64,000 nucleotides of DNA from Trifolium pratense (lineage: Eukaryota > Streptophyta > Magnoliopsida > Fabales > Fabaceae): assembly GCF_020283565.1 (NCBI RefSeq), contig NC_060059.1, positions 47,822,572 through 47,886,571 of the forward strand, in the 5' to 3' direction. Positions 36,738 to 48,124 of this stretch are shown one piece after another; the stretch's first letter is position 1, and each line of letters opens with the position of its first letter. A program made the translations under genes and the position numbers. The notes under the pieces are model-generated. The model saw nothing but the letters and a program-made list of their open reading frames with translations. It ran no database searches and was not told the origin of the DNA.

Positions 36738-36847
36738 GACAAAGATTCAACAACACCAACCTGTAAAGTTAAAGCACAAGCCATTGTAACAAAACCCTTC
36801 CACCAAACATTTTCCAACAAAATCAACAACAAAGAAGAAAAAAAACC

Positions 36848-37029
36848 ATGGGAATACTATACGACGACGTAGTGATTATCAGACCACCGGAAAAAGAAGG
36901 TGACCCAACTGTGGTTACTGTTAATTGTCCTGACAAAACTGGTCTTGGTTGTGACTTATGTCGTATCATACTCTTCTTTGGTCTTAACATTGTTAGAGGA
37001 GGTATCTTTACATATCAACAATACCCTTT

Positions 37030-37121
<92 letters not shown>

Positions 37122-40100
37122 AACATTCTTCATAACTTATCAGATTCAAATCCATTTAAAAGTCATATTTTTATCCTAAATTTTTCATTTTTGTTTCAAT
37201 TTGAAAGATGGGTATTTGAGTTTACTGAATTTGAGAGATGGGTTTGTGAGTTTATTGAATTTGAGTGATGGGTTTGTTTTAATTTTTATGTTTGATACTG
37301 TGAAGTGAATTTCATGAATTTGAGATTGAGAATAACTATTGTTTGTTTTTTTGTTGTTTTTTGTGTGGTGATGAAGACGTGTCAACTGATGGGAAATGGT
37401 GTTACATAGTTTTCTGGGTTGTTTGGAAACAAAAGACAAGATGGAGTTTGTTGAAGAAGAGGATGGTTGAAGCATGTCCGACTTGTTCCTCAGCTTCTGG
37501 AATCTCTTATTATCGCTCTGATTTGCAGCCTCCTAAGCCTCCTGATGTTTTTCTTTTGAAATTTAGCTGTCATGATAGGAAAGGACTGTTACATGGTAAT
37601 TTTCGAAATTTTAATTAGAAATCTAACTCTACATGTTTGTTTAGTTCCGTAAAAAATTGATTTTGAGTTAATTGATTTTGGCTAAAAGTGCATCAATTCT
37701 ACATATATCGAATCAATTTTGACTCCTCCAAAACTTTTATGACCAAAGCTTGATGAATGAAGCACCAACACTCCTCAAATTAGCGTGTCCCGGTGTCGGA
37801 CACGCGTCAGTGTCGGACACCGACACTTATAATTACATTAAATTGTGTCATTTTCTCAAATTATTATCGGTGCCGAAGTGTTAGTGTCCATGCTTCATAG
37901 TTGATGATAGATGAATTAAGACCTTGCATTTAGTTTCTGGTTTTCTGTTTGTTATTTGCTTTTTTTGGTACTTATGTTTTTATTTCTGCATAATTGGCAA
38001 GTCTTAATTCATCTATAGTCGATCTTTGGTCACAAAACGACCCCCCTTCGTTCTCACTAGTATGGCGGAGTGATAAAAAGACTGTGGAGTCGTTTCAATT
38101 GTTATGAAAATCATGCAAATAAAAAAAATAAACCCTTCCTTAAGACGGCCATTGATGTCAAATTCTAGAATGCATTCCAATTTAAAGCTTCATTATGTGT
38201 TGTTCAAGATAGATCCACCCTGCCTGAATTTCTCAACATTTCCAAGATATAATGATTATGATTAGAAGTTATGTTATCTCATATCTTATTTTTATAAGAA
38301 CGACTTTTAACTTGTGACACTTATGTTGTGTGGAATTGGTCGGCAGAACAAAATAACTGAATGTCTTTGTAATGGTGGCAGATGTTACGGCGGTTCTTTG
38401 TGAGCTAGAGCTTACTATTACCAAAGTTAAGGTTTCCACTACACCTGATGGCAAAGTCATGGATCTGTTTTTCATCATCGATAACAGGTTTTTACATATT
38501 CTATTTGCTACTCCATAATTGCGAGTTCATTTCCACCGAAACTTCTTTATTGTTTTACTAAGATTATTGATGAGTTGGAATGCAAAGTTTTCATGAAAAA
38601 ATGAAACTTTAAATGGAAATAATATGAATGGTAACTGAGTTTTTTAACAGTCAATATGTGTCTGTATCCCAAGCGGTGTATGGATCAGCTACAACTATTG
38701 CATGCTGCAGTAGCCTGTAGAACCGTCCGATCTCTTGACAGAAAAGTTCTCACTCTAGATCTGACAGTTCTACAGGCTGTTGCACCGTGCAACAGCTGTA
38801 GACGATTGAAATCACAAAGTCTTGTAAGTGACTGATGAAAAAGGATGTAATATGTTTGATAAATGTGAACATTTATTTTCTGTAAAAAATCCCCCTTTGA
38901 TGACAAATCTATCTCCTTTGAGCTTACTAATTAACTTACTCCGTTCTCGAATCTATAATAACAGAGAACTTCTACATACAAAGAAGAGAAAGGATGATAC
39001 GATCGAACAGATTCAAGATGTTTTGGAGAATTCTATCCTTACTATTGACATTGAATTGGTTGGACCAGAAATTACTGGTTGTTCACAGGCATCTTCATTC
39101 CTTCCAGCTGCAATCACAGAAGACGATTATAATTTGGAATTGCCCGATTCAGTTCGAAGTGGAACACTCCGATCAGATTATGTCTCTGTCACGATGGACA
39201 ACTTGCTTAGTCCGGCTCATACCCTTGTCCAAATTATGTGCCAAGACCACAAAGGCCTTCTTTATGACATCATGAGAACTATTAAAGATTACAACATGAA
39301 GGTATGTAAATGTAAAATCATGATAAATCAATATTTCTGATTGTTAATCTTATGCTGCTATCAATTGGAGATGTGCCAAGGCCACCCAGGTTGATTGTCT
39401 TCGTTATATTCTAAGCCGCTTGAACTGGATTTGGATCCCCTATAGCTTGTGCATGGTGCAACATCGATGCAAACCGTTAGATCTAGTGAGAGAAAGCTTG
39501 TCTCTCATGATCTTACGGTCTCCAAGATGTTGTGTCGTGCAGAAGCTGTAGGGGATCTGTTTCCGCTTGAATACTATACTTTTGAAGTCATCTTTAGTTA
39601 GTATCCTTACAACCTAATTTGTGATTTAACCAGATTTCTTACGGGCGTTTCACTACAAAACCTAGACGAAAATGTGAGATGGACTTGTTCATCATGCAAG
39701 CAGATGGTAAAAAGATAGTTGACCCAAACAAGCAGAATTCTTTGACAACGCGTTTTAGAACAGAACTATTTCGTCCACTCAGAGTAGCTGTTGTGAGTAG
39801 AGGCCCTGATATTGAGCTTCTGGTTGCAAACCCTGTTGAGTTGTCAGGCAACGGACGGCCTCTAGTTTTTTATGATATTACTCTTGCTCTCAAAATGCTC
39901 GACATTTGCATCTTTACGGTAATTAATGATCTGCTTCATGCTTCCTACCTGTTTACTGTTTATGAAGTCTGCACAATGTTCAACCTTTGCACTTTCTTGA
40001 GCATTGCTTAGTTACTCATAAAAAACAAACAAGTAGTTAACAGAAGCTAGATTTTACAATGATCTATGATAGAACCATATTCTGATCTATTAGATTTTAC

Positions 40101-40486
40101 ATTGAATACAAGTTAAAAAATGGCGTTTGTAACACCATAAGCTATTATCCAATTGCTTGAAAGTTCATAATACGACACCAATCTGTTCTATCCATAACAA
40201 ATCGACTATGATGGTCCCTCAACAATCCACTAATTAGGTGGAAAATTTATTAGAATAGATATTTTGTGTTTCTATGTTATTATTCGTAATTTCTTTGATA
40301 AATTTTCAGCAGACATTATGTTAATATTCTGATTAATTGTTTCAACAGGCTGAAATCGGGAGACATGTGATTGGAGACCGCGAATGGGAAGTTTATAGAA
40401 TCTTGCTCGATGAAGGCGAGGGGCTGTCTGTTCCAAGAAACAAGATTGAGGAGGGAGTTTGGAAGATGTTAATGGGTTGGGAGTAA
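36848..40486 (+). CDS. ACR9: ACT-domain-repeat protein, ACR9-like, six exons
   Basis: Exons are 36848-37001, 37377-37595, 38382-38487, 38965-39301, 39634-39918 and 40349-40486. All introns are GT-AG, phases are 1,1,2,0,0, and the total is 412 codons plus stop. It starts at ATG in ACCATGG. Four ACT-like repeats are seen: VVTVNCPDKTGLGCDLCR (about residue 20), FLLKFSCHDRKGLLHD (about 110), LVQIMCQDHKGLLYDIM (about 250) and a weaker C-terminal one around LRVAVVSRGPDIELLVANP (about 325-395). ACT domains bind amino acids. ACR proteins are thought to act in amino-acid or nitrogen sensing rather than catalysis, and this one's ligand is unknown. The C-terminal EGVWKMLMGWE is complete. Length and motif order fit ACR9/ACR10 of Arabidopsis. 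Intron 1 holds a long CTTT repeat and introns 3 and 4 hold MITE-like hairpins. The coding frame is unbroken, so it looks functional. Confidence 0.93.
37026..37122. repeat. (CTTT)n microsatellite in intron 1 of the ACR9-like gene
   Basis: About 23 CTTT units begin roughly 24 bases after the exon 1 splice donor. The length is likely to vary between individuals. Confidence 0.92.
38686..38800. mobile_element. Hairpin MITE in intron 3 of the ACR9-like gene
   Basis: The left arm (CAGCT..GCAGTAGCCTGTAGAACCGTC) is an imperfect inverted copy of the right arm (GACAGTTCTACAGGCTGTTG..CAGCTG). The arms are about 45 bp around a short loop. There is no coding capacity. Insertion did not disturb the splice sites. 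Confidence 0.6.
39434..39557. mobile_element. Hairpin MITE in intron 4 of the ACR9-like gene
   Basis: The ends GATCCCCTATAGCTT and AAGCTGTAGGGGATC are inverted copies, with GCATGGTGCAACAT facing ATGTTGTGTCGTGC. It is the same size as the intron 3 element and shares the GCA.GGTGCAACA core, so both are probably one family. Confidence 0.6.
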
Positions 40487-41447
40487 TCAATCCATAGTTG
40501 CTGTCATGACATTCCACCTTTTAGATGAACCTCTTCATATGTACATATAACAATGATATATATCATATAGTTTATTAGAATTAATTGTAAAATATATATT
40601 ATGGTATGCAAATTGCAATGTTGTATGTTATTATTCATATGGTATGCAAATTTAATGTACATATAGTTGAATAACATAATGACTTACTTGTATTTCATAA
40701 TGACTCACTTCTATCTAGGATCACTTTGACTTACTTAAAGCATCTTTGGTTCTCTTTGGGTTTTAGTTCGAACGTTGCTTTTATACGAGCAAAGGCAGAG
40801 TATTACGGTTAAGAACCAAAGTGGACCGAAGAGGTCGAACAATAAGAATGCAGTAGAAGTGCAACCTCAGAAGTAAGTATGAGCGAAGGTCTTTAGAAGC
40901 GGATGTTGGGGCTGCAACAATTGATGCCACAAGAGTAAGTAAGGTGACATCCCCAAGTGGTGTGAATGATGTGGAAGTAGTGCGTGGCTTAGTACCATTA
41001 GTAAGAGGCATGTAAGGAGAGGGAAGAATCGGCTGCGCTCAACTGATGGTAACATGCGTAAGAATTCAGAGGACTCTGGAAAAAGGTAATCTCAAATGTC
41101 AACATAAGCTTTGTTCATAGTAGAACCGAGACTGAGTATATAAGTAAGATGCCTGGATGATTGTAGTAAGTCTGGATTGTGTAGTGAGATAAATGATGGA
41201 ATTGTAAGAACGGAGGACAGTTTAAACGAAGCGTGTAGTATGCAGGTAGTATCCAACTGAAATTTATGTGTAATCTGAACCTTTCCAAAATCTAGAAGTA
41301 ACCACACACTCTCGTGAACCTACTTAACAGAAGCATGTTGAACCATGTAAGACCTAACGTTAGTCCGTAAGACCAAAACTTTTCCAAATCTATCTACCAT
41401 CATAGTGTCGTAGGCCAATTAATTACCTCCGATGGAGAAATCAAATC
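40487..41447. other. Unidentified non-coding stretch after the ACR9-like gene
   Basis: The first 250 bases are AT-rich and probably hold the gene's 3' end. From about 40740 the base composition becomes more even, with no long frame. The style (GTAAG and AGTAAG motifs) resembles 42317-44317, so both may be parts of one decayed repeat split by later insertions. The family is unknown. Confidence 0.3.
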
Positions 41448-41448
41448 A

Positions 41449-41905
41449 TCTTTTGGTCAACGTAATTTAAAAAAAAGAATAGCTTATTCTTCGGTATCTC
41501 ATATGGGTTTCATAATTATAAGAATTGGTTCTATAAGTGATACTGGGCTCAACGGGGCCATTTTACAAATAATATCTCATGGATTTATTGGCGCTGTGCT
41601 TTTTTTCTTGGCAGGAACTAGTTATGATAGACTACGTCTTGTTTATCTTGACGAAATGGGCGGAATGGCTATCCCAATGCCAAAAATATTCACGATTTTC
41701 ACTATCTTATCAATGGCTTCGCTCGCATTGCCAGGCATGAGCGGTTTTGTTGCAGAATTGATCGTTTTTTGGGGAATAATTACTAGTCAAAAATATATTT
41801 TCATGATGAAAATCCTAATGACTTTTGGAACAGCTATTGGAATGATATTAACTCCTATTTATTTATTATCTATCTTACGGCAGATGTTCTATGGATACAA
41901 GTTTT
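41449..41905 (+). pseudogene. ndhD: Nuclear copy of plastid ndhD (internal fragment)
   Basis: The frame reads [69 protein letters not shown] and [14 protein letters not shown]. It matches the central part of NdhD, a membrane subunit of the plastid NDH complex. Both ends of the gene are missing. The open frame runs on to 41931 but departs from NdhD after about 41905. Few changes are seen (for example IIIRIG for IIIGIG), suggesting a fairly recent transfer. No promoter or transit peptide is present. Confidence 0.92.
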
Positions 41906-42152
41906 TCAAACTTGGAATTTTTTTTGGGTAGTAATAATAATAATATGACAAAAAACTTATTGGATTAGAATGAGATTATTTGTTAGAGATTTGTTTGTTT
42001 GTTTGATGAGGATAAAGAGGAAGATATTGTTGTTTGGGAGATTATGTGAGAAAATATAGGGATATGAATTACCTTCTTGAAGATTTAGTTGAGAAATATA
42101 ACATAAGTTTAGTAGAATATGTTTTTTTTTTCAAAAAAAAAAAAAAAACTAT

Positions 42153-42316
42153 GAAAATTAGTGGGCCGGCCCATCGAGCCATGTAGGCTTTTGCTTATCG
42201 GGCCGGGCTAAGCGGGCCGGGCCATGAAGTTAACGGGCCGGGATGGGCCGGCCCCTTTATTTGACCGGGCCCCTCCAGGCCGGGTCAGTCCGGACCGGGC
42301 CGGCCCCTTTGACAGC
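42153..42316. mobile_element. GC-rich terminal region of an hAT-like element
   Basis: Repeated GGGCCGGGCC and GGGCCGGCCC motifs end in CCCTTTGACAGCTCTA. Read in reverse this is TAGAGCTGTCAAAGGGG, the style of plant hAT termini with GGCCGGCCC subterminal repeats. I could not find the other end or a target duplication. A poly-T/poly-A junction precedes it. Confidence 0.4.
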
Positions 42317-44317
42317 TCTACATACCACCCATACTCTATTACTCTTCTGATGCCAATCGGTTGTATTACCTGTAGATGTCCTCAACGGAATACCTTCGGT
42401 CTTTCAGTTAGAAACTAGTATTCATTCCAGACCGTTAGGAGACGGACCTTAAATTGATTAACAGTTAGAATTCACTTATAGTGCTATCAGTCACTTAGGT
42501 CGATCTGGTAAGTATCATTATTACTTGTTCAGAAGCAAGTAACTTTGTTCAGTATTTGCTTCAGCTAGTCATCAAACAATTTCATGTATATGAACCTCTC
42601 AGCTAATGACCCAACAGATTCAGTTAAGCCTCTTGTTAGAGTTTGTTAGCTAAATCATAATGAGCATCAAGTTTTCCTATTTCGAAGGAGAATGGCCGGT
42701 AGATAGAAATTATGAAGTATGAGTTTGAACTCGGTAGAAGTCGGATCTTCAAATACCTATTCATGTGAACCCTCCTTCAGCTAATATTCATCGAATTGAG
42801 CGATGTTTGATTCGTAATCAGTAAACCTTAGAGAACTATGAATGAACATTCTTCCTGACCTGTCTGATTTTGTTTCGGACAAATAATTCCTTTCGATACC
42901 TTAATACCTACCAACTAAGATTAAGGTAAGGATTTGATTCAGTCGCGAACACCCTAACTTCTCAATATCAGCGAAACTGATTCACATTAGAGTGTTATCC
43001 TTATGTAACTCTAATGAAATGTCTTCGGCATTTTAGTTTTGTTATCAGTAATCAGTTCGGACCTGTGTAAGTTCGAGTTTACTTGGTAAGAGTAATGAAT
43101 TGTGTTCCTTTAAGGACTATCAACTTACCATCATTAAATTATTCTGAAAATAGATAACTTAGTTTAATACCATTCTTAGTAAACAGTATTAACTTATGTA
43201 AGCTTGCAATTCCTAGCTAAGAACAATGAGTATCCTTTGAAAACTATCAGTGATCCTTATGACCGATGAATTAACACCAAACAACCCAAAATTAGGCAAC
43301 TCAGTTAGTAGTAGCATTATCACCAGGAACCCAAGACCATTGAGTTCTGACAGTTCTGACTTCCCCTTAGCGACCATACTATTTTAGCCTACTCGTTATC
43401 GCAAGACCGTGTCAAGCAATTCAATCAAGATCCAAACCTTACCTTGATGAAGTCAAGAGCTAGTAACAGAAGGAGTAGTTTCAAGAAACACCGACAAGAT
43501 AAACAGAATCGTAAACTTTGACAAGGACAATTTTTCAGTTGGTCGATATTAATGCTCAAGCTTGTACCCTTAGATAATCTTGTAGCATCAACAAGTTTTC
43601 TATTTTTGGATTTGTCAAACCAGGCCAAATACCGACCAATGCAGTAAGTTGTGTAATAGAGTTATTGCCGAAAGCAATAAATGTAGTAAGTCAGAAAAGG
43701 AGATCAATCGTAGCAGCAGCCGTAAAGTGAGAAGTTGAGCAAAGTCCAACTGGGAGGAGAACATCAGTGGATGAAGTAAAGGACGTTGGATCAATTCAGT
43801 CATCAAAATTGAATGTAGCGATGAGGAGTGAACGAAGTGACAAACGCGACATGATGAGGAAACTAGGAATATGAGACAACCGTAAGTGATAAGAATTAAC
43901 GTGTCGCGGACCGGTAAGATTGTGGTAAAGTGTTAAATATGCAGTGATGCGGTTGATGTCACGAGGTGATGCAAGTTTTACCTTGTGATGTCATACAGAA
44001 GAATCAGTAATAACAATTGGAGTAATTTTCGGATAAGATGAAATGATGTGTAATAGTGTCCTAGAATTTGTAGACCTAGCTATAATGACGCAGTCAGGAG
44101 AATGACAGTAAGTAGTCGAAATCAGAGTGCACAACAAGTGTTAGTTGAGTATGTAGCCATCAGTTTGGTTTTTAGGCCAACATTCCTTTGAGAGAGGACA
44201 GTTTTGTTCTAAGAGACTGGATGCAATTGTCCGTAAGATGATCGACGAAGTGTGACGAGTAAGTTACGCATACGCCGGCACTTAAACCTTGGATTATTAG
44301 TAACGAAGTACCCTTGA
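42317..44317. other. Unidentified moderately GC-balanced stretch
   Basis: No frame longer than about 70 codons shows any motif. The sequence is less AT-rich than its neighbours and full of TTCAGTT, CAGTAAT and GTAAGT motifs. This is like a decayed LTR or satellite-derived repeat, but I cannot place it in a family and see no terminal repeats. Confidence 0.3.
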
Positions 44318-44580
44318 TATGTTAATCTCTGATTTTATATAACAACGCAACCTCCCAACTTATATGAATGCATCACACATATAAGATATAATTTTTATAC
44401 ATGTACCAATACCTTTTAGATTCCATCCACACAAACAATTGAGTTGAATAAATGTTGAATTTTTCACAAATAAAATAGAAATCGAAAGTGTTATACATAG
44501 GCTTAAAGTTTGTTCTCTAATGGTTAGAGGAAGAGTAAGGTTAGAATTCAAATTATATCCCAAAAACAACATGAATAATT
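44318..44580. repeat. Repeat R, first copy, start of duplicated unit 1
   Basis: This begins GATATGTTAATCTCTG and ends near AACATGAATAATT. It matches 47735-47997 with roughly 6% differences by eye. It marks the left edge of the duplicated segment. Confidence 0.85.
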
Positions 44581-45057
44581 ATGTCCTAATACAATTATGT
44601 CCAAATTCAAATTATGTTCTCTGGGATAATACTAATTATGTCATTTTTTTTAAGGGTAATTATGTCCCTTTTGGATAGTACTTAACTTACGATATGTAAT
44701 TATCACTTGTTTTTTTATTTTGAGTAATTTGAATGTTCATTTATATATTTTAATTTTTAAATAACGTATCCCAACCTTATCGTATCGGGAATTTTGAAAA
44801 TTTTCCCGTATCGCCGTATTGGTATCGTGTCACGTATCTGGACTTCATAAATTTAATCTATATTTTTTTATCATAATGGAAATATTTTTATATATTCATA
44901 TATATCCATAATAAATAGTGAAAGACAAAAGGACAACAAACAGTGCCTCTATTCAATATATATTATATTTTTTATCAGAAAAAATATAATATATTTTTCT
45001 TTAGAAAAAAGTAAGTCAAAAGAAAAAAATGTAATATACTTTTATTCTTTAAGGAGG

Positions 45058-45130
<73 letters not shown>

Positions 45131-45767
45131 TTTAAGTTAAAATATTAATTGACTCATAAAAGTAATTACCAATAATTTCAATATTTCCGCTTAAAAAAAA
45201 AATTAACTTGACAAAAAAAAAGTAATTTCAATATATAATTATTATTTTTAGTAGAAAATCTTTTTTTTTTGTCAAGTAGCCTAGTGGCAAGACTCACACA
45301 TTTAAATGTGAAGAAACGTGGAATCCGAAGTTCGAACACCGACCACTCCAATAATATCTCTAGTAGCTATAATTTGAACTACTTATGGGACATCTAAAAT
45401 AGTTAATGTAATTGTGTATTATTAAATACAACCACTAATCCTATATATTAGAATTTTTTTACTTTTTAGATTCATTATATAATTGATGTATCTAGACAAT
45501 ATTATAGTCTACGTACATCATTTCTATAATGAATCTAAAAATTAATTTATATATATATATAAGACCCAAGACAGTATTAGCTATAAATTAAAGATATGAT
45601 TGAGTATAATAATTTTTTTTTTTGTAATGATCAACACAAATTGTTTTACGAAATTCAGTCCTAATACAATGAACTTACGATAATATTAAATTTGGTAATT
45701 TGAATTTTTAATAAAGAATTATCTCTAGCTATTCTTTTTCTAAATTCAACTCATCTTTAGTTTATCA
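44581..45767. repeat. Upstream region of the MADS gene, unit 1
   Basis: This AT-rich region is present three times: here, at 49420-50306 (cut short) and at 54189-55330. Distinctive shared blocks are ACTTAACTTACGATATG, TATCGTATCGGGAATTTTG and CAAGTAGCCTAGTGGCAAG. A long (AT)n tract at 45060-45128 is found only in this unit. Confidence 0.9.
45060..45128. repeat. (AT)n microsatellite upstream of the MADS gene
   Basis: About 34 AT units lie around 740 bp before the start codon. Units 2 and 3 have a short TATATATAT followed by other sequence here. Confidence 0.92.
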
Positions 45768-45770
45768 ATA

Positions 45771-45778
45771 TATAAATA
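45771..45778 (+). promoter_or_regulatory. TATA-box candidate for the MADS gene
   Basis: TATAAATA lies about 97 bases before the start codon in AT-rich sequence. It is also kept in unit 3. Position fits a plant core promoter, but AT-rich background makes chance matches likely. Confidence 0.35.
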
Positions 45779-45867
45779 TTACATAACTAGAGTGAATACA
45801 CACCTAGCTTAATTTGTGTTTTTGTAGAATTCCTTTCTTACTCGTGTTCTCTGGTGTGAACATTGCA

Positions 45868-47156
45868 ATGACTAGGAGGAAAGTGAAGATTTCCTACATA
45901 ATCGATAACTCAAAGAGGAGGGCAACATTCATCAAAAGAAAAAAAGGTTAGAATTTTTTCATCTCTCTTTCATTTATATAAACCTTGCAATATGTATATA
46001 TTTTAATTACCATTGATTAATGATAAACTATCAAATCTACTAGAAAAATAAAATTAATAATTATTGTTAGATCTAACAATAATAATTGTTAGATCTAGAA
46101 ATAGATAACTAATTGGGATTGAACCTATTGAAAGGAGGAGTTAGATATATTTATATTTACGGTTGATATTGTCTCTAAAAGGATTATCAGTTACCACCGA
46201 TTAAGATCAAAACATGTAAAAAAAAAAAGTAGTGATATATAAATTGAAAGATCTCACTAATTTGCTTCTCACAAAATTTAGTTACCGAATTAAAGAGATA
46301 GATTTTATATTTTATTTGTGTTTGGTTTATGCCGTTATGATTTTTTATTTTATTTTTATTTTTGTGATTACAAATTTAGATGTTAATATTAAATAGAAAA
46401 AATATTTTTCAATTGTCATCTGACTAATTTTTTTTAACAGGCTTAATAAAGAAGATTGATGAAATAACCACACTCTGTGGAGTTGAAGGATGTGCTATAA
46501 TCTTCAGTCAAAATGATCCTCAACCAGCGATTTGGCCATCACCATCGGGAGTCCATACAGTGCTTTCAAGGTTCAGGAGTTTGCCTGAATTGGAACAAAG
46601 CAAAAAGATGCAGAATCAAGAGAGTTTCTTGATGGGAAGGATACGCAAGGGAGAAGAACAATTGAACAAACTAAGGAATGAGAACAGAAAAAAGGAACTG
46701 ACCCAACTCATGTTTCAATGTCTTAATGCTGGCAAGATTATTGACGATGTTAACATGAATGATGTCAATGGTCTCTATTGGCTAATTGAACAAAATATGA
46801 AAAAAATTGAAAGGCACATGGAAGAAACACAAGCTGCAACGGTGGTCGAAAATCGTGCTGAAAATGTGATTGGAAGTGTGCAAGGGATGGAGAACAACGT
46901 TGGTGCAATGCAGACACAACATTTGTCATTGGACTTCATGACCAACAATAATTTTGGTGATGTGTTGCCATTTGTAAATGGCAATAATGAACCAAATGGA
47001 AATCGTGCTGAAAATGTGATTGGAAGTGTGCATAGGATGGAGAACAATATTGGTGCAATGCAGACACAACATTTGTCATTGGACTTCATGACCAACAACA
47101 ATTTTGGAGATGTGTTTCCATTTGAAAATGGCAATAATGTACCAAATGGTTTATAG
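45868..47156 (+). CDS. Type I (M-gamma, AGL80-like) MADS-box protein, two exons
   Basis: Exons are 45868-45946 and 46441-47156 with a GT-AG intron at 45947-46440, giving 264 residues. The MADS domain starts MTRRKVKISYIIDNSKRRAT and continues IKRKKGLIKKIDEITTLC and GCAIIFS, then PSPSGVHTVLSRFRSLPE, typical of AGL80/PHERES-type proteins. These are nuclear DNA-binding transcription factors, usually expressed in the female gametophyte or endosperm. The intron splits the MADS domain after KRKK. This is unusual, since most type I genes have no intron. A coiled-coil-like region follows (about 85-150). The C-terminus contains two 50-residue repeats. The frame is intact. Its duplicated neighbour is a pseudogene. 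Confidence 0.92.
46851..47150 (+). repeat. Two 150-bp in-frame repeats at the MADS C-terminus
   Basis: 46851-47000 and 47001-47150 encode near-identical 50-residue blocks containing NRAENVIGSV, MENN.GAMQTQHLSLDFM and NNNFGDV.PF. The same repeat start is present in the pseudogene (56511-56737), so the duplication preceded the locus duplication. Confidence 0.92.
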
Positions 47157-47734
47157 CCTTAATCCACAAGTCTTTTAAAGAAAAACTATGTTATTCATTT
47201 GTAGTTTTTTTGTAGTCTCTCTCGTTTCAATTGTTAAATTTATCAATGTTTGGTTTAATTTTAGGATTTATGTTTTAAAATGTGTCTTTGGTTGGAAGTA
47301 TTGAGTTGGACACTAATAATTTCAGGGTTTATGTTTTGATGTCGTGATATATAATATAGTTTTCTGCTTTTTATGTATGCTTATTAATTTCGTGTTTGCA
47401 AAACATATATAATCACTATATGGTTTCCAATGACATCTTCTATGCAGATTATATATTTGTGTGTGTGTGAGAGACACCTCAATCCTGAAAGTGATTACAA
47501 ACGTCAATAGACAAATTTGGTCTAAAAAGAAAGTAGATAAACAAGTCACAAATTAAAATACAAAAATAATAAAATCAAACATTATAAAACTTAAACCTTG
47601 AGTGTAACTGTGATTAAAGTCGACTCTAAAAAATCTCAAACCATATTAATTATTAGTCAACTCTACAAAACCCCAAATGCATGTAACAATATCATCATCA
47701 TCAACATAATCATCAAACATATGGCCTTCTTGTT
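47157..47734. other. 3' flank of the MADS gene
   Basis: AT-rich sequence that probably holds the transcript end. There is a GT-repeat (GTGTGTGTGAGAGA) near 47458. Nothing gene-like is present. Confidence 0.5.
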
Positions 47735-47997
47735 GATATGTTAATCTCTGATTCTATATAACAACGCAACCTCCCAAATTATATGAATGCAACACACATA
47801 TAAGATATAATTTTTATACATGTTCCAATACCTTTTAGATTCCATCCACTCAAACAATTGAGTTGAATACATTTTGAATTTTTCAAAAATAAAATAGAAA
47901 TCGAAAGTGTTATACATAGGCGTAAAGTTTGTTCTCTGATGCTAAGAGGAAGAGTAAGGTTAGCAGTCAAATTATATCCCAAAAACAACATGAATAA
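47735..47997. repeat. Repeat R, second copy, start of duplicated unit 2
   Basis: This is the counterpart of 44318-44580. It is followed by about 120 bp of sequence absent from unit 1, and then by an hAT-type insertion. Confidence 0.85.
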
Positions 47998-48124
47998 TTG
48001 ATTATCAATATGACTAATTGATTACGTGTATCAGATAAGTATCGGAAAATTAATGTTCTTTGAAGATGGAAACGGAGTAGATGAGATTGATACAATTCGT
48101 TTCCTCTTAAGTAATGAATGTATG

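Noticed and set aside
36848..37123. Exon 1 of the ACR9-like gene reading into a repeated FLSF stretch
   Set aside because: This is the CTTT microsatellite in intron 1. The GT donor after 37001 and the matching exon at 37377 give the real protein.
6225..41905. The possibility that the window is plastid or mitochondrial DNA
   Set aside because: Only two short ndh fragments are plastid-like. Spliced nuclear genes and LTR retrotransposons dominate.
44360..44572. A 70-codon minus-strand frame, present also at 47779-47991
   Set aside because: It looked like a conserved small gene because both copies are open, but it lies in a duplicated repeat. The differences are mostly amino-acid changing, so there is no sign of selection on a protein.
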